Assembly: GCA_001600615.1 (NCBI GenBank)
Contig: BCKK01000001.1
Coordinates: forward strand, 1,899,082-1,963,081
DNA from: Dioszegia crocea
Taxonomy: Eukaryota; Basidiomycota; Tremellomycetes; Tremellales; Bulleribasidiaceae
Direction of reading: 5' to 3'
Length of the DNA: 64,000 nucleotides
Under the pieces are notes generated by a model. It was not told the origin of the DNA, did not search any database, and saw only the letters and a program-made list of their open reading frames with translations. Shown here one piece after another: positions 50,501 to 62,400 of the stretch. Within the stretch, counting starts at the first letter, position 1. Each line of letters opens with the position of its first letter. The translations under genes and the position numbers were made by a program.

Positions 50501-53194
50501 AGCGGAATCGTCCGACTAAAGCATCCTCATCTGTCGGGACTCCCGCTGAAGCTTCTTCGTCGGAGACGCGGTCGGAAACTCGGGTTCGAGGTAGACAAAT
50601 TGGCGTAGCAGCTGTGGAGACTGTCCCCTTCGTCAGTGATAAAGAAAGGCGACAACGGGAATTGGAGCTCGACCTTGTTACGGAAGAGGTGGATGGTATG
50701 GATCAGTTCAAGCGATTCAACGTCGGATGGGTGTTACCAGCGGGCACGAAGCGGAAGAGGCCCGAATCTTCGTCAGGTGGAATGCTGGGTGTACCCCGAG
50801 GTGAGTTGGCAGGTGCCGTGTCAGAGACGGTTACAGAAACTGACATTACTGCAGGAAGGACCGTGACCACCTCTCCGCTCGTCCCTTCTGTGCCATTACC
50901 CTCTACACCCCCTGCCCCTGTCGAAGAGATCGTACGGCGCGCGGCTCCTCCCCCTCCCAGCAGCCCGCTCAGCGATATCTCGTCCGAAAGTCTCACTCCT
51001 GCCGAGTCGGAGGATGATGAGCCTGGACCTTCGTCGAAGAAACCAACCGCACTGCCTGTTATTGCAGACGAAATTGAGACTGAGGAGCCGGATACTGTGG
51101 ACGAGCCTAGTGTAAAGGCCACGGCGAAGCGGAACGGCAAGCGGAAGCGCCAGCCCAGGCTTAGCGGTAGGAATCGAAAGCGGCAGAGGACCAGTAAAGC
51201 GGCCAGGGTTGATGACGATATGGAGGTGGACGAGGGGGAGTCGATGGTCGTTGATGATGCTGAGGGGGACATGGAGGTGGATGGAGGAGCTGAGGAGGAA
51301 GAGGAGCTGGAGCCGGTGGCGTCGGCCGAGGTGGAGGAGATTGCTCCAGCGAAGATGACGGAAGTGGAGTCAGAAGATGACTTAACGCCCGTTCCGGACG
51401 AGTTGACGCCTGTTCCGGAGACGGAAATGGAGATTGACGTTCCACCTGCAGTCCCTGCACTATCGACACCCACACCCGAGCCCGAACCCGAGCCTGAGCC
51501 AGCGCTACCGGCACTCCCACCACCCACCCCAACAACTTACTCGAGACGGAGAACACGGCGCTCCGAGATTGTTCCTGCGACCGAACCCGAGCCCGAGTCC
51601 GAGATCGCCGAACCCATCGTCCCTCCCACTTCGCCACCAAAGACTTCTCGCAAAAGGGCAGGGAAGAAATCAGCTGTTGAAGCTGAAGTCGTCCCTGACT
51701 CCGAGCCAGTAGTCGAGCCGACCGCTTTAGCGGAAACTCCCGTCAAAACTGATGTCGCTTCGGGTTCGAGGAAGAGGAATGGGCGGTCTAGAAAATCTGA
51801 TCCGGCGCCTGAACCCGGACCTGTACCCGAATCTGAAACCCGGCCCGAGCCTAATCCCGCACACGAACACCTACCAGAGGCGGGGCCTGACCCCGCGGTC
51901 GAGCCCGATCTCATAGAACCGGAAGTCCCGCAAGCGCCAAAACCAGCCGCGGGGAAACGATCTGGGAGAAGGTCGAGAGCGGCGCCGGACGCGGAACCGA
52001 TAGTCGAAGTGGAGCTCGAGGCGGAACGGGAGCAGGAGATTGAGCCCGATCTTGAAGAAGCGGATGTTGCTTCGAAGCCTGCTGCGACGAAACGATCTGG
52101 GAGAAAGTCAAAGGTCGCGCTGGATGCAGAGCCCATTGTCGAGGTGGAAATTGAGGCGGAAAGGGAGCAGGAGGTTGAGCCAGAGGTGGAGGTTGAGCCT
52201 GAAGCCGAGCCTGAAGTCGTAGCTACAGAGACCGCTCGTCTTGCGACCAAACCATCCGTAAGGAAGAGGTCGGCAAGGATCTCGAAGGTCGAGCCTGAGC
52301 CTGAGCCTGAGGTGATGGCTGAAATAGGGCCTGAGGTTGGCCTAGATACTGAGGTCGATCCGGAGCCTATACTCGGAAACGAGCCCGCACCGGTCGAGGC
52401 GCCGCATGCCCAATCTTCAACTCCGAAGAGGCGGTCGGCGCGGAGGTCTAGGGCGGCGTCTGTGGTCATTGTCGAGCCCCAGCCAGAATCAGGGTCTGGA
52501 GTCGTTGAGGCTGAAGCCGCAGAGGCGGAGGAGGAGGAGGAGATGGCCGTGGTCGACCCGATTGAAGAAGCGGAAGAGGAGGAGGAGGAGGAGGTGGCCG
52601 AGGGAGGTCTCTTCCCGACGGGATCATTTGGTACGTGCCGTTGATGCGGATCCATCAGAAGCGTAAGAAACCACACTGATCATCCTGTAGTCTGGGCGAG
52701 GGTACCAAGCTTTCCATATTTCCCGGCGGAGGTTATCGATCCGTACGATGATGATGTCGATATCCCCGAAGCCGTCCTGGACCTTCAGCCCGAAACGGAG
52801 GAAGAAGAGTACCACTGGCTCATTCGATTTTTCGATTCAATGCGAAGTTACGCTTGGGTCAAACAAGGGAAAATGGTCATGCTGGGTGATGCGGAAGGTG
52901 AGCAATCTTGGGCATTCTTTTGGAGAACTTCATTGCTGATGGTCTTATAGTCGACAGACAGTACTTGGCTGTAAGTGTTGAGTGGTAGTTTTCTCCTCGA
53001 ACTTGTACTGATACTTGCAGGGCAAAGATGGTCATCGCGGTAAAGGCTTCAGGACCAAGGCGCACAAAACGGCAGTCATAAAGGCATTCCAGTCAGTAGC
53101 CTGTTCATTCCACTCGAAATTGACGCGTACTGAATGCTCTAGGGAAGTCGAGGTACTCAAGGCTGCCCAGAATGAGGAAGCCGAAGTGGAATGA
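47518..53194 (+). CDS. BRPF/Nto1-like chromatin reader: EPL1-PHD-ePHD-bromodomain-PWWP
   Basis: Scaffold and reader subunit of a MYST-type histone acetyltransferase complex (NuA3 in yeast). Domain order from the start: an enhancer-of-polycomb-like part ([20 protein letters not shown]); a PHD finger ([20 protein letters not shown], with [20 protein letters not shown]); a zinc knuckle and extended PHD ([43 protein letters not shown]). A bromodomain follows ([38 protein letters not shown], with the acetyl-lysine Asn present). Then about 900 residues of charged, repetitive sequence, and last a PWWP domain ([37 protein letters not shown]). Yeast Nto1 lacks the bromodomain and PWWP, so the layout is closer to metazoan BRPF. 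The stop is at 53192-53194. Exons in the conserved parts are secure. Confidence 0.93.
50254..50562 (+). repeat. Coding tandem repeat, basic RIRPRK units
   Basis: Four to five imperfect units of about 25 residues in the BRPF-like protein, each with a basic box ([35 protein letters not shown]) followed by [12 protein letters not shown] spacers. The RPRK boxes resemble AT-hook-type DNA contacts; this is inference. Confidence 0.65.
51544..52462 (+). repeat. Coding repeat, KRSGR.S boxes in acidic linkers
   Basis: About seven basic boxes ([65 protein letters not shown]) separated by Glu/Pro/Val-rich runs. Two adjacent units (about 51950-52190) are nearly identical ([19 protein letters not shown] and [19 protein letters not shown]). 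Confidence 0.65.
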
Positions 53195-53460
53195 TGCGCG
53201 ATTTGCCTTTCCCATTGTAGACAACGTCTTCGTGCATGACAGTGGTATTTTTCCAGCGTACAGATGTCCCGCTCACGCCTGGGGTTTGATTGGTCTGCTC
53301 ATAAATCCAATTCCGTTCGTTGTGGTACCCTACCACATATTCTGCATTGAAGTGACATCGCATCTATCGACAGGTGTATATAGACAAAGCTATGATTTGA
53401 CAGGACTGTTTGCAGATCTCCCACTCCCATAAGCTCTTCGCAATCCCCCGCAACTGTCGC

Positions 53461-55241
53461 TCAACCTCCTAGTATCGCCAGCGCCTTCCTCAACTCCAGC
53501 CTGGCCGTTTCGGCATCATCAAACTCCAGCGCGCTCACTGCCCACCGAGCGTGTTTTTGCGTCTGCTCCACCTGCTTTCGCGTCAACTTGGGAATGGGAT
53601 TGTTGTGCGGCGTGGCGGGTGGCATAGCTGACATTGGGGGCGCCGAGGGTGACGGGGAAGTAAGCCCAAGCCCGTTCGGCTGGGCGGTAACAGGCGGGAC
53701 TGAGGGATAAGAGACGAGAGAAGGAGGTGGTGGAGGCGGAACGACGGCCGGACGCGCTGGTGGAAGATCGTGCTTGTTTCCAGCTGACGGGGAAGCCTTG
53801 GCTGGTGCCCGACTGGCATTACTATCTCCTCTCGCTCGACTCGATGCGCTGTCCCCTGCCCTGCCCACACCGCCACTCCCACTGATGGTCGTCCCGCTCG
53901 AAGCGGTAGTAGGGGCCGAACCACTGGTTGATCGAGAAGACGACGAATTGTCCTCCTTCTTCAAAGCGGGAGGTGAATGTTTCCGAGTTGGACTTCCGCC
54001 ATGTACTGAAGGTGGAGGGGCGTCTGGCGTGTCGTACGAGTCCACAGTCATGTGTGTTTGGGCCGGACTAAGGGGTGCACCATCCGGACCGGTGAATCGT
54101 ACATTCTTCTTCTCTTCCCCGTTCCCGCCGCTTCCTCCAGGTGGAGATCCCCTATCGTCCGACAGCCCGGCAGGTGGGACCGTAGGTAAAGCAAAGTGTC
54201 GCTCAATCTCATCCTCCTCCGTCAACCCGGGAGTGGCGACAGTTGACCAGGCTCCGCTGGCTGTACTTCCGTTTCGACCTAGGGGTCGGTCGTCGCCTGA
54301 AGTGTCTAGGCCCGGGAGGTTGGGTCGGGGCTGAGAAGCAGGAGAGGGCCGTGGGGAAATGATGGGTGTGATAGTGTTGTTGTTTGACTGGGTGGGACGG
54401 AGGAGAGGCGTGGTCTGGGCTGACGAGCTGAGGTTCTGGGAGTTGGTCGATGGGGAGCCGGAGGGTAGTTCGGGGAGGGAGAACTCGACGTCGGGAATGG
54501 CTAATGATCAGCTTGCGCCACAGGTAAGTGGATGCAGACTCACGAGGGCCAGATGTGGGCGCGCGTCCTTCACGTAAAGCCTTTGCGCCATCTGCAGCTT
54601 TCCATCTGGCGTACTGTAACTTCTGTTCCATCTGCATCATCAGCACGCGTCTCATTCACCTGGAGTGGAAGACTCNCCTCCTCGGTCATGCCATTTTCAA
54701 AGCACCGTAGAACTTCGATGAATTGGCCAGCTACTACGAATTTTCTTATGGTCGCCCTGATGGTCAGCCCTTCCCATCCACTGCAGACAAGATGTAGAGC
54801 TCACTTTCCGCTAGTCCCGTTTCTATCGTCATTGTCGGCACTCATAAACACCTTGAGAGCAAAGTTCTCAATGTACGCCGCTCCAGCCGCTTCATTAGTC
54901 ACCGCATCGTTATTGGCGAGGACAATTTTCATCTGGAAAGATCAGCTTCTGAAGACTCTCCTTCGCTTGGTTCTAGCTCACCTGCTCCAGAGCGTCCAGT
55001 AGCGACATCAGGAAGACCGTATCCTCCTTGGACCTATTCCGGGCATCTAATGCTTTCTGAGCGGCAGCAAAGCAGCCTGAAATCTGTCAGCTGATATTCC
55101 GGAGTCATAGGGAATTCACAACTCACACCAGTAAGTCACAACAGGCTCCACCTTCTTGACCTCCTTGCCCCGCTTCAGGATCTGCTCACATGCCTTCAGA
55201 CCCTCCGGAACCCGCTCTGACGGAATATCGACTGCGTCCAT
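53461..55241 (-). CDS. VTA1: Vta1/LIP5-like regulator of the Vps4 AAA ATPase
   Basis: Activates Vps4 during ESCRT-III disassembly at multivesicular bodies. The start MDAVDIPSERVPEGLKACEQ (55241) begins the N-terminal MIT-like module: VVTYWCFAAAQKALDARNRS, DTVFLMSLLDALEQMKIVLA, GAAYIENFALKVFMSADNDD, KFVVAGQFIEVLRCFENGMT and QKLQYARWKAADGAKALREG. A long Ser/Pro linker follows. The Vps4-binding C-terminal domain is KLTRKQVEQTQKHARWAVSA, then LEFDDAETARLELRKALAIL. An undetermined base at 54676 sits exactly at the second base of the donor after MTEE (GNGAGT on the minus strand); reading it as T gives a normal intron ending GATGATGCAG. Several introns with standard signals. Confidence 0.92.
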
Positions 55242-56080
55242 TCTCGCCAGCTGGGCGTGAGTGAAGTAGGGATTCTTGCGTGGATGGATTTAGACTATGT
55301 ATTCGTCTGTCTGTGCGAGTGGCGAGGAACGTAAGGGTTGAAAGCGGCGCATGGTTGTGAGTGGGGAGTGGCGAGAGTAGGGGGTAGTCGACGAGAAGAA
55401 GAAGAATGTCAGTCTATACCATATATGTATACCTCGAACAGATCCCCCTCGAGGCTGAGTAGCAACTCGGCTTTATCGACGGATTGCCGAATGGCAAGAG
55501 GGGTGCAGGTCATGGACATCCTTGGTAAAGCTCACTTACGGCCGTACAGATAGATAAGGCGTGATTCCAGCCCCTGGAGATAAAGAATGAGGGTAGTCTT
55601 AAGCTATTACTTCGCGAGATTCCAGGGACGTGGGACCGTGCTGATTCACTTGGTATTCCAAAGTGTGGGCGTGTCCGTAACGGGGGCCACGTTGGCGTGC
55701 GAGAGCAATCCCTTCGGGCGGATCTTGCTGTGTGCGTCGAAGCGTGGCTGGACGGAAGCCCACGGGGATGGTGCCTTCGGAGGGAGTCTTCGGTCTCGAT
55801 ATGAGATCTGTTCTGGCTCTCAGTGGTCTAAGGGGCTATGAGACTCTTCGGCTACTGTGGATAGATGAGAGATGTGAACAGGGTTGACCTGCTGGCGTTG
55901 GCTCGGTCAGCGCCAGTAAGGAGCGCACGGATTACGGTACGAGTGAAACCTCTTACGTCATATTTTCCAGGCACGTGACTACACATTCCTCAACCGCGAT
56001 TCCTATACAACGCCTATAGACCTCTTCCTCCTTCTTCCTCCTATGTATCCCCACCAACAAAGACATCCTACAGCACCTCA
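55242..56080. promoter_or_regulatory. Divergent promoter of VTA1 and the Sfr1-like gene
   Basis: About 840 bp with no supported ORF. A CACGTG occurs at 55972-55977, about 105 bp before the Sfr1-like start, followed by a long pyrimidine-rich tract. Confidence 0.45.
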
Positions 56081-59000
56081 ATGACATCCATCAATACGTG
56101 TAAAGTTCTCATACCTTGGCGTCAGACGTACGGACCTGCACAAGACGTTGAATCCAGCGTAATGGTAAGCCTCCCTATCCGTCCTTCCTCTTCCCTTCCG
56201 GTCGTACCCCAGGCTTGATCCACAGCTGACTCCGAAGGCCCAGGATCTATTTCTGATTCTCAAATCACTCCTATCCTCGACAGAACCAAATCCGCACCTA
56301 CCTCCGATTAAGATTATCGCTCCCATCACCCAACTCTCACCTTTCTCCCCTTCCTATAGCTTCCTTCCCCCACCTCTGGCCCCCATCCAAGCGCTACCAA
56401 TCTTTAGCACACTCGAAGAACCAAACAGTCCTGCCGAAATGTCAACAGCCGTCCCGGACGCAGACATACGGACGGACGAGGCGGAGCTCGAGAAGGAAGT
56501 TGAGGCGATCACGGATAGGGAAGAAATGGCGAATCCGGAGCTTCGTTTCATTTGGGTGACTCAGCCCATTACGGAGATCATAAGCTCTGAGAATATGACT
56601 CAGAAGGAAGAGGTCGGGTGCTCCGTGGAGATGGAGGGATCGAGGGATCAGTGGGGGACTGTTGAGGGAGGTTCTACGCTTTTCGAAACAGACGTTGGGG
56701 ATGTGGAAATGGTGATGGAGCCTGAAGCCGGAGTGGGATCACCGACAGAGGACATAGATAAAGAAGAAGATCTGGCAGAGATGGCTCTCAGTGAGGTAAA
56801 AGCGGGAGCAGTGGGAGTAGGAGGGGTGCGAGAGGGGGAGGAGAGAGGGAACGAAGAGGGAGTTATGGTCGAAGAACGGGATGTCGAGCCGGTGAGAGAG
56901 GTCCAAGCTTTAGGACAGGGAGGGGAAAAGCAGGAGATGGAGCTTGGACCTCCAGAAGCCATATCACCTCCTTCGACCTTCGGTATAGGCCGGGAAGCCC
57001 TCGACTGTCACTCTTCCGTCGTAATCATTTCACCCATTTCGGCAATAACCAACTTCGCCAAGAATCACGTCGAGACCTCTATTCCTTCCCTCTCTGCTCT
57101 TACAACTCAGGAAGCTATCCTTCATCACTCTCCAGTCGGCCCGACAGCGACCGAGGAAGTGCACGGACCCCCCTCACCAGCCATCATCGCGGATATCACG
57201 CCTGATACCACAGCAGCGACAGACACATCTCTTCGTTCGATACAGTCTTCTGATCCCATAGAGAATCTCGCTCAAAGCGTCGTTGTCGAGAGCTGTACCT
57301 CAGCTCCAATCGAGTCAATCGTATATGCGCCAGAGACGTCCAACCATATCGGTTCCACCGACATAGAGATCTCGGAAGCTCTTCCAGCTGCGTACGAGCC
57401 ATCAACGCCATCGCACCCAACTACCCAAAGCGGACCTCAAGACACTCCCCTCTCCGATCCTCTCACAGTCGAAAGACCTCAAGAAGCCACACTCCATACC
57501 GAAATCCCAACACCTGTTTCCCCTATCCTCCCTCGACCTAAATTCGCATCCTTCGCTACTCCCGCTCCTACACTATCCCGCTCCCTTAAACGGAAAGATA
57601 CGATGGAAGACTTGTTCTCAACTCTGATCCCGACCAAGCGGAAGAAAGTCGAGCTTGTCACGATCCGAAAAGATCCTGTCGACGTCGAGCCACCTCAGGC
57701 GGATATCATCGAGCCGGATCTCGCGAACGATGCGCCGGACGAGCCTGAATGGCACTCAGATGACACATCAGCGCCGATGGAGCAGCCGGAATTCGAGGCG
57801 CTTCAGAGCGAAGACGAGCCTGAGTCGCCTGAGGATGCCCAGAAGGATCAGTGGCGTGTAGGAAGGCTTCCAGGTCATCAGGGGTCGCATATCCGACGAC
57901 GGGACGTAGGGGATGGAGTAAACGGGGTAGAGAAGGAAGCTGGATCAAGGGGGAAGAAGAGGTCTTTGGGACAGGTGAGTTGCCTAATGGATCTCATTCT
58001 CATGGAAGACAGCGAAACTGACTCAATGTAGAGCATAACAGACTCAGCCGAGAAGGTGTTGAAGAAGCCCTTCCGACTGCCCGCTCGAGTTATTCTGAAA
58101 TCATCACTCAAACCCAACCGGCCCCAATCAGTATCGCCTCCCCCATCCACTCCCTCGCCGCCATCTTACGCTTCACTCGCCGATGGGCCGGCTTCCTCCC
58201 CTCTGAAGTCAGACTCGGGCCCTACGATAGATACCTACTCTCCCCGCCCGAAATCCACTGCGCCCAGCGCCCGGATCAACTCAAGACCGTTCGCTGTTCC
58301 TCGCAAGATTGCCAAACCTGTCTTCTCCGAGCTGTTCCCCAGTACGCCCAGAACTGGCGGCAACAACACCGTGTCTGTGCAAACCCCTTCGACACCCGTA
58401 TCTAAAGCTACTTCAGCCACGAGCAGCTCGACCGTCACAGACACCGCTTCATCCCCCTTCAAGCCCAGTCCGACATACTCCAAACGCCTGTCTAAACCAT
58501 TCAAACCGCCCTTTTCTCGCTCTACCGCTCCTTCCCCGGCCTCCGCCTCTGCTGGCTCTACCCGTGCCAAGGCGAAAAACACTCGGGACTTGATTATGGA
58601 GTTGGAGAAGGAAGAGCGGACATTACGGAATGCAATCAAGTATCATACTCAGCCCGAGGAGGACGAAAGGCTGGTGGAGCTTATACAAATTTGGAGGGAG
58701 GCGGGGCAGCAGACTGCGGATCTGTTATTTGGGGTTCAGGCCAAGCCTGAGGCTGGAGCAGCGGGAGTTGGAGGAATGGGAGGATCGATGTTTGGTGGTG
58801 ATTCAGGTGGTCAATCATCGTTCTTCTTCGAGGTGGACTATACGCCTGAACAGCAGAGACAGTTGGCTCGGATGAGGAGGGACGGGAATGGAGATCCGAT
58901 TGACGATGAGGGGAATCCGATCTTTGGTGGTGGAGCGCGTGAAGGCGGGCAGGGGGTATCAGAAGACACATCTGAAGGTAAAGGCCAAGAAAAGTGAGTT

Positions 59001-59201
59001 ATTGTATCCTCTTGACATGCGGCTAGATGGATCAAGGATATAGCTGACATTTCCAGTGAAGACGGAGATGGCAGCGTGGCGAAAGCGGCGGCATCGGATG
59101 AATGGACAATCGGGACGATGTTGGCTAGGATGGGAGTGGATCCGGTCATGTACGCCTGGGATGCGGATGCGGAGGATTGGGGAGTTCCAGAGGAGGATTA
59201 G
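56081..59201 (+). CDS. Sfr1/Mei5-like recombination accessory protein with a long N-terminal extension
   Basis: Sfr1/Mei5 partners Swi5 to stimulate Rad51/Dmc1 strand exchange. The C-terminal region shows the family pattern: LIMELEKEERTLRNAIKYHT, DERLVELIQIWREAGQQTAD then LLF, and the end EWTIGTMLARMGVDPVMYAW DADAEDWG. Upstream are short basic-aromatic motifs KKPFRLPARVILKSS, RPFAVPR, KPFKPPFSR, which recall the DNA-binding motifs of Sfr1. The first exon (56081-56164) joins to DLFLILKSLLSSTEPNPHLP. About 600 residues of acidic, Thr/Ser/Pro-rich sequence follow. The join KRSLGQ to SITDSAEKVLKK (donor about 57976, acceptor ending TGTAG) keeps frame, so I treat it as one gene. Known Sfr1 proteins are about 300 residues, so the N-terminal part is unusual. 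A last intron joins GQE to NEDGDGS. Confidence 0.75.
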
Positions 59202-59436
59202 GCGGGTGGGCGAGGAAGGGCGATGATCAGAGAGGATGTACGGGGAGGCAAGTGTGCTTGTGTATATGGCCGGACGGTATCCCTTTTCAAAACATACAGT
59301 ATGTATATAGAGATCCAGGTTATTTGTACGTAGACTGTCCGAATCAGATAAGAAAGACTGCATATGCATGTAACTAGCTCCTCCTCCTTCGACTGCACAA
59401 AGACTCAAGACACACCTCTTTCTCCTCCGGCCCAGC

Positions 59437-62400
59437 CTAGTTCTTCTTCTTCCCCTTGGCTTTAACGACCTTAAACCCTACATCCTCCTTCTTTGCCGGC
59501 GCACTCTTAACCACATCCGCCAGACTATAACCCCCACCGCCTCCTCCTGAGACTTTCCCACTCCCACCCCCTCCGACCCGCTTCGCATCCACCTTCCGCT
59601 TCTCATAAAACTCCAGTGCAAACCGTCTTCCGTCCAAAGTTGACGAATTAGCATAAACTGAATCAGAGATAATCTCCAGCATCTCCGATCGGCTACTGGC
59701 CGGCGGATCAATTGGGAAAGTAAGGAGCATCTGAATGAAATCGTCCGCGGGCGTTTTAAGACCCGTTAGGGCTGATTTCACCCATTTGAGGAAATCGCCA
59801 GAAGCAGGTTGGAGATCGTCATTCGATGTGGTTGATCCGTTGGATTTCTTAGTTGGGGTTGAAATGATGCTAGGTTTAGGAGTGGTAGATAAGGGTGTGA
59901 GGGTAGGTTTTGTCGGTGTGGCCACGCCCGTCTTGGGCGCTGCGCCGGGGATGACTTTCCCACCTAGTCCGACGGTCGACCATCCGGCCGGAGGAGCAGA
60001 GGGGGCGGCAGCATTCGCAGCCAGATCGGCATATCCTCTTTTTGACGATACGCCGCCGGCCCCACCAGCTGCTACGGCCTTGGCCATAGCTGCCGCCTGG
60101 ACAGCCTTCTTGCGCCGCTCTTCCTCCTCCTGAATCTGCTTCAGGGTCTTCTTGGGTCCCGCATCTCCAGATCCCCAGGCAGGGACGGGAGTAGCAGGCG
60201 AAGCTGGGCCAGGGGCGTTATTCGCATTCTTGCCTGATCCAGAGGACGGTAGACCCCATGACATGTTGGAAGGCACGTCGGCGTCTGCAGTGGAGGAAGT
60301 AGGTGTCTGTGCGGATGCACGAGCTTCCGAGAGTGCTGCCCGGCGAAGATCGGCCGCTTTGGCCTCGGAATCCTGGATGTCCCGCAGGCTCGGTCCGGTA
60401 GGTGTTGATGGCCGGTCCTCCTTTGCTGCCCAGGGTGCAGGAGCGGGTTTGGATGTCGGCTGAGTAGACGGTGTCGCGGGGGATGGTTTGGACACAGTGT
60501 CAGTGACCTGGGAGGGGATAGCGATGGGTTTAGGGGGGAGTGATGAAGGGGCGGGTGGGAGTTGCTTAGCCGCTGCAGTAGGTGCAGGGATTGATACGGG
60601 AGCAGCCTCGGCGATGGACTGTTTACGAGGTGTGACCTGACCCCAGACCGACGTGGGGGGTGCGGATGGTGTTTTGTCGGCCGGAGTGGGAACCTCAGGC
60701 TCGACAGTAGCAGGCGCAGGGGATGGGGAGGGCTGGGACAGCTGAGGGCTTTGGAATTGCTTCTTGGCCGCTTCGTATGCTGCCTCTTCGACCGATTGCT
60801 GGGGCTCAGCCTCAGCCTCGGCTTCGACAGGAGGGAAGTAGCTCGGCTCGTCAAGGACGACTTCTCGGGGTGAAGGTTCCGGCTGGAATTGCTGCTGCTG
60901 CTGCTGCTGGGGTTGTTGCTGGGGTTGCTGCTGCTGGATAGACTGAGGGTGGTACTGTTCCGGCATGGGCGAGAGGATGGGCTGACCAGGAGCCTGGTTG
61001 TACATCGGCATCTGAGCGCTCAGACCAGGCTGCGCCATCCCGCCCGGCACACCCCACGGGTTAGGATTGGGAGGAGGTACACCGTACGGCTGCTGAGCGT
61101 AAACCGGGGCGCCCGGGGCGGGCGAGTAAGGCTGGGGTCCACCAGCACCGATGAATTGATCGCCGCCGAACGGAGATCGGATCCCAAAGTTGTCGACAGG
61201 TCCACGAGGTGGTAGACCGCCCCATGGAGCCGCAGCGGCCGGCGAGCCAAAGCCAGGAGATTGGATCTGCTGTTGCTGACCGAATTGGCCATACTGATTA
61301 CCAGAGAAGGGAGTGCGATCAGGCATGTACTGGTTGTATGCTGCCTGGGGGATTGGGTTGATGTTGAGGTTTCGGAAGGCGTCGGCCGGAGGGCCATTTA
61401 TTCCGGGTGAAGACATAGGAATGGCAGATGAGGGGATTGGGAGGTTAGGGGGAAGACGAGGTCGAACAGGTGATAGGAAAGGCTGGACGCTGTTGCCCGT
61501 CGCTGCTTTGAGCTCGGACAAGGTATGGAACCCCGTCTCGTGTTTACGTCGGAGGGGGAGATCGTCGGTGAAGTAAGCGTGGGAATACCAATCGTGCATC
61601 TGAGTTCCGGTAAAGGAGCCTAAAATGTCAGCTCGGTGTCCGAAATGTCAGAATGGGGTAAACTCACCCTGCTCATCACCAGCGGGATCTCGGTAGAACC
61701 AGAGCACCGAACCCAAATCCTCCTTCTCCTGTGCCTCACTCTGCGGTGCGGGAGCATTAGACTGAGGGACAGTAACATCCCGCACAGTCGCATCGCGCTC
61801 CGGGACCGGGGTAGCCGAGGCGGTCGCGACGACAGAGTCGGACATCGCCATGGATGGAGTAGGCATTTCGAGACCCTGCAAATTTAGCCCATCAACATTT
61901 ACGGCAAAGACTGAGGGAATTACCTTGTCACTGTCGACTCCAGCGGCCATACGCCACTTCTTCTGGCCATTGCCCCATCCTGGTCCGCCGCCTTTCCCGT
62001 AAGTCGGCTCCGGTGCCTCTTCAATCTTCTCCCTCTCCAACCTCTCCTTATCCAACCGTTCCTTCTCCTGCCTCTCACGCCATCCCGGAGCCACTCCACC
62101 AATCGCCTCTGAAGCTGCATTGGCCGGCGCAGACGGTGTCTGGCCGAATCCAAGAACTCCCTCGAAAGTGCCAGAAGTAGTTCGGGTTGTGCGCCACGGA
62201 GCAGCAACTCGCGGAGCAGGAGCGTCTATCAGTTAGTCTCAATGTAATCTTCTGCGATATCGCAACTCACCAGAACCCAAATCGGTACTTTCAGTCCTAC
62301 GACCCAGACGCTTCGGCACACCGCCGAAACCTCCGCCCATCGTTCCCGGTCCTCTCGTCTCCAATCCTGCCGAGAGTGGTCCAGATCCGATCGTGCCAAT

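Noticed and set aside
50703..52676. Two long minus-strand open frames opposite the BRPF-like gene
   Set aside because: They are Ser/Thr/Gly-rich mirror images of the Glu/Pro-rich repeats on the plus strand; absence of stops follows from codon composition, and the plus-strand frame continues into a good PWWP domain.
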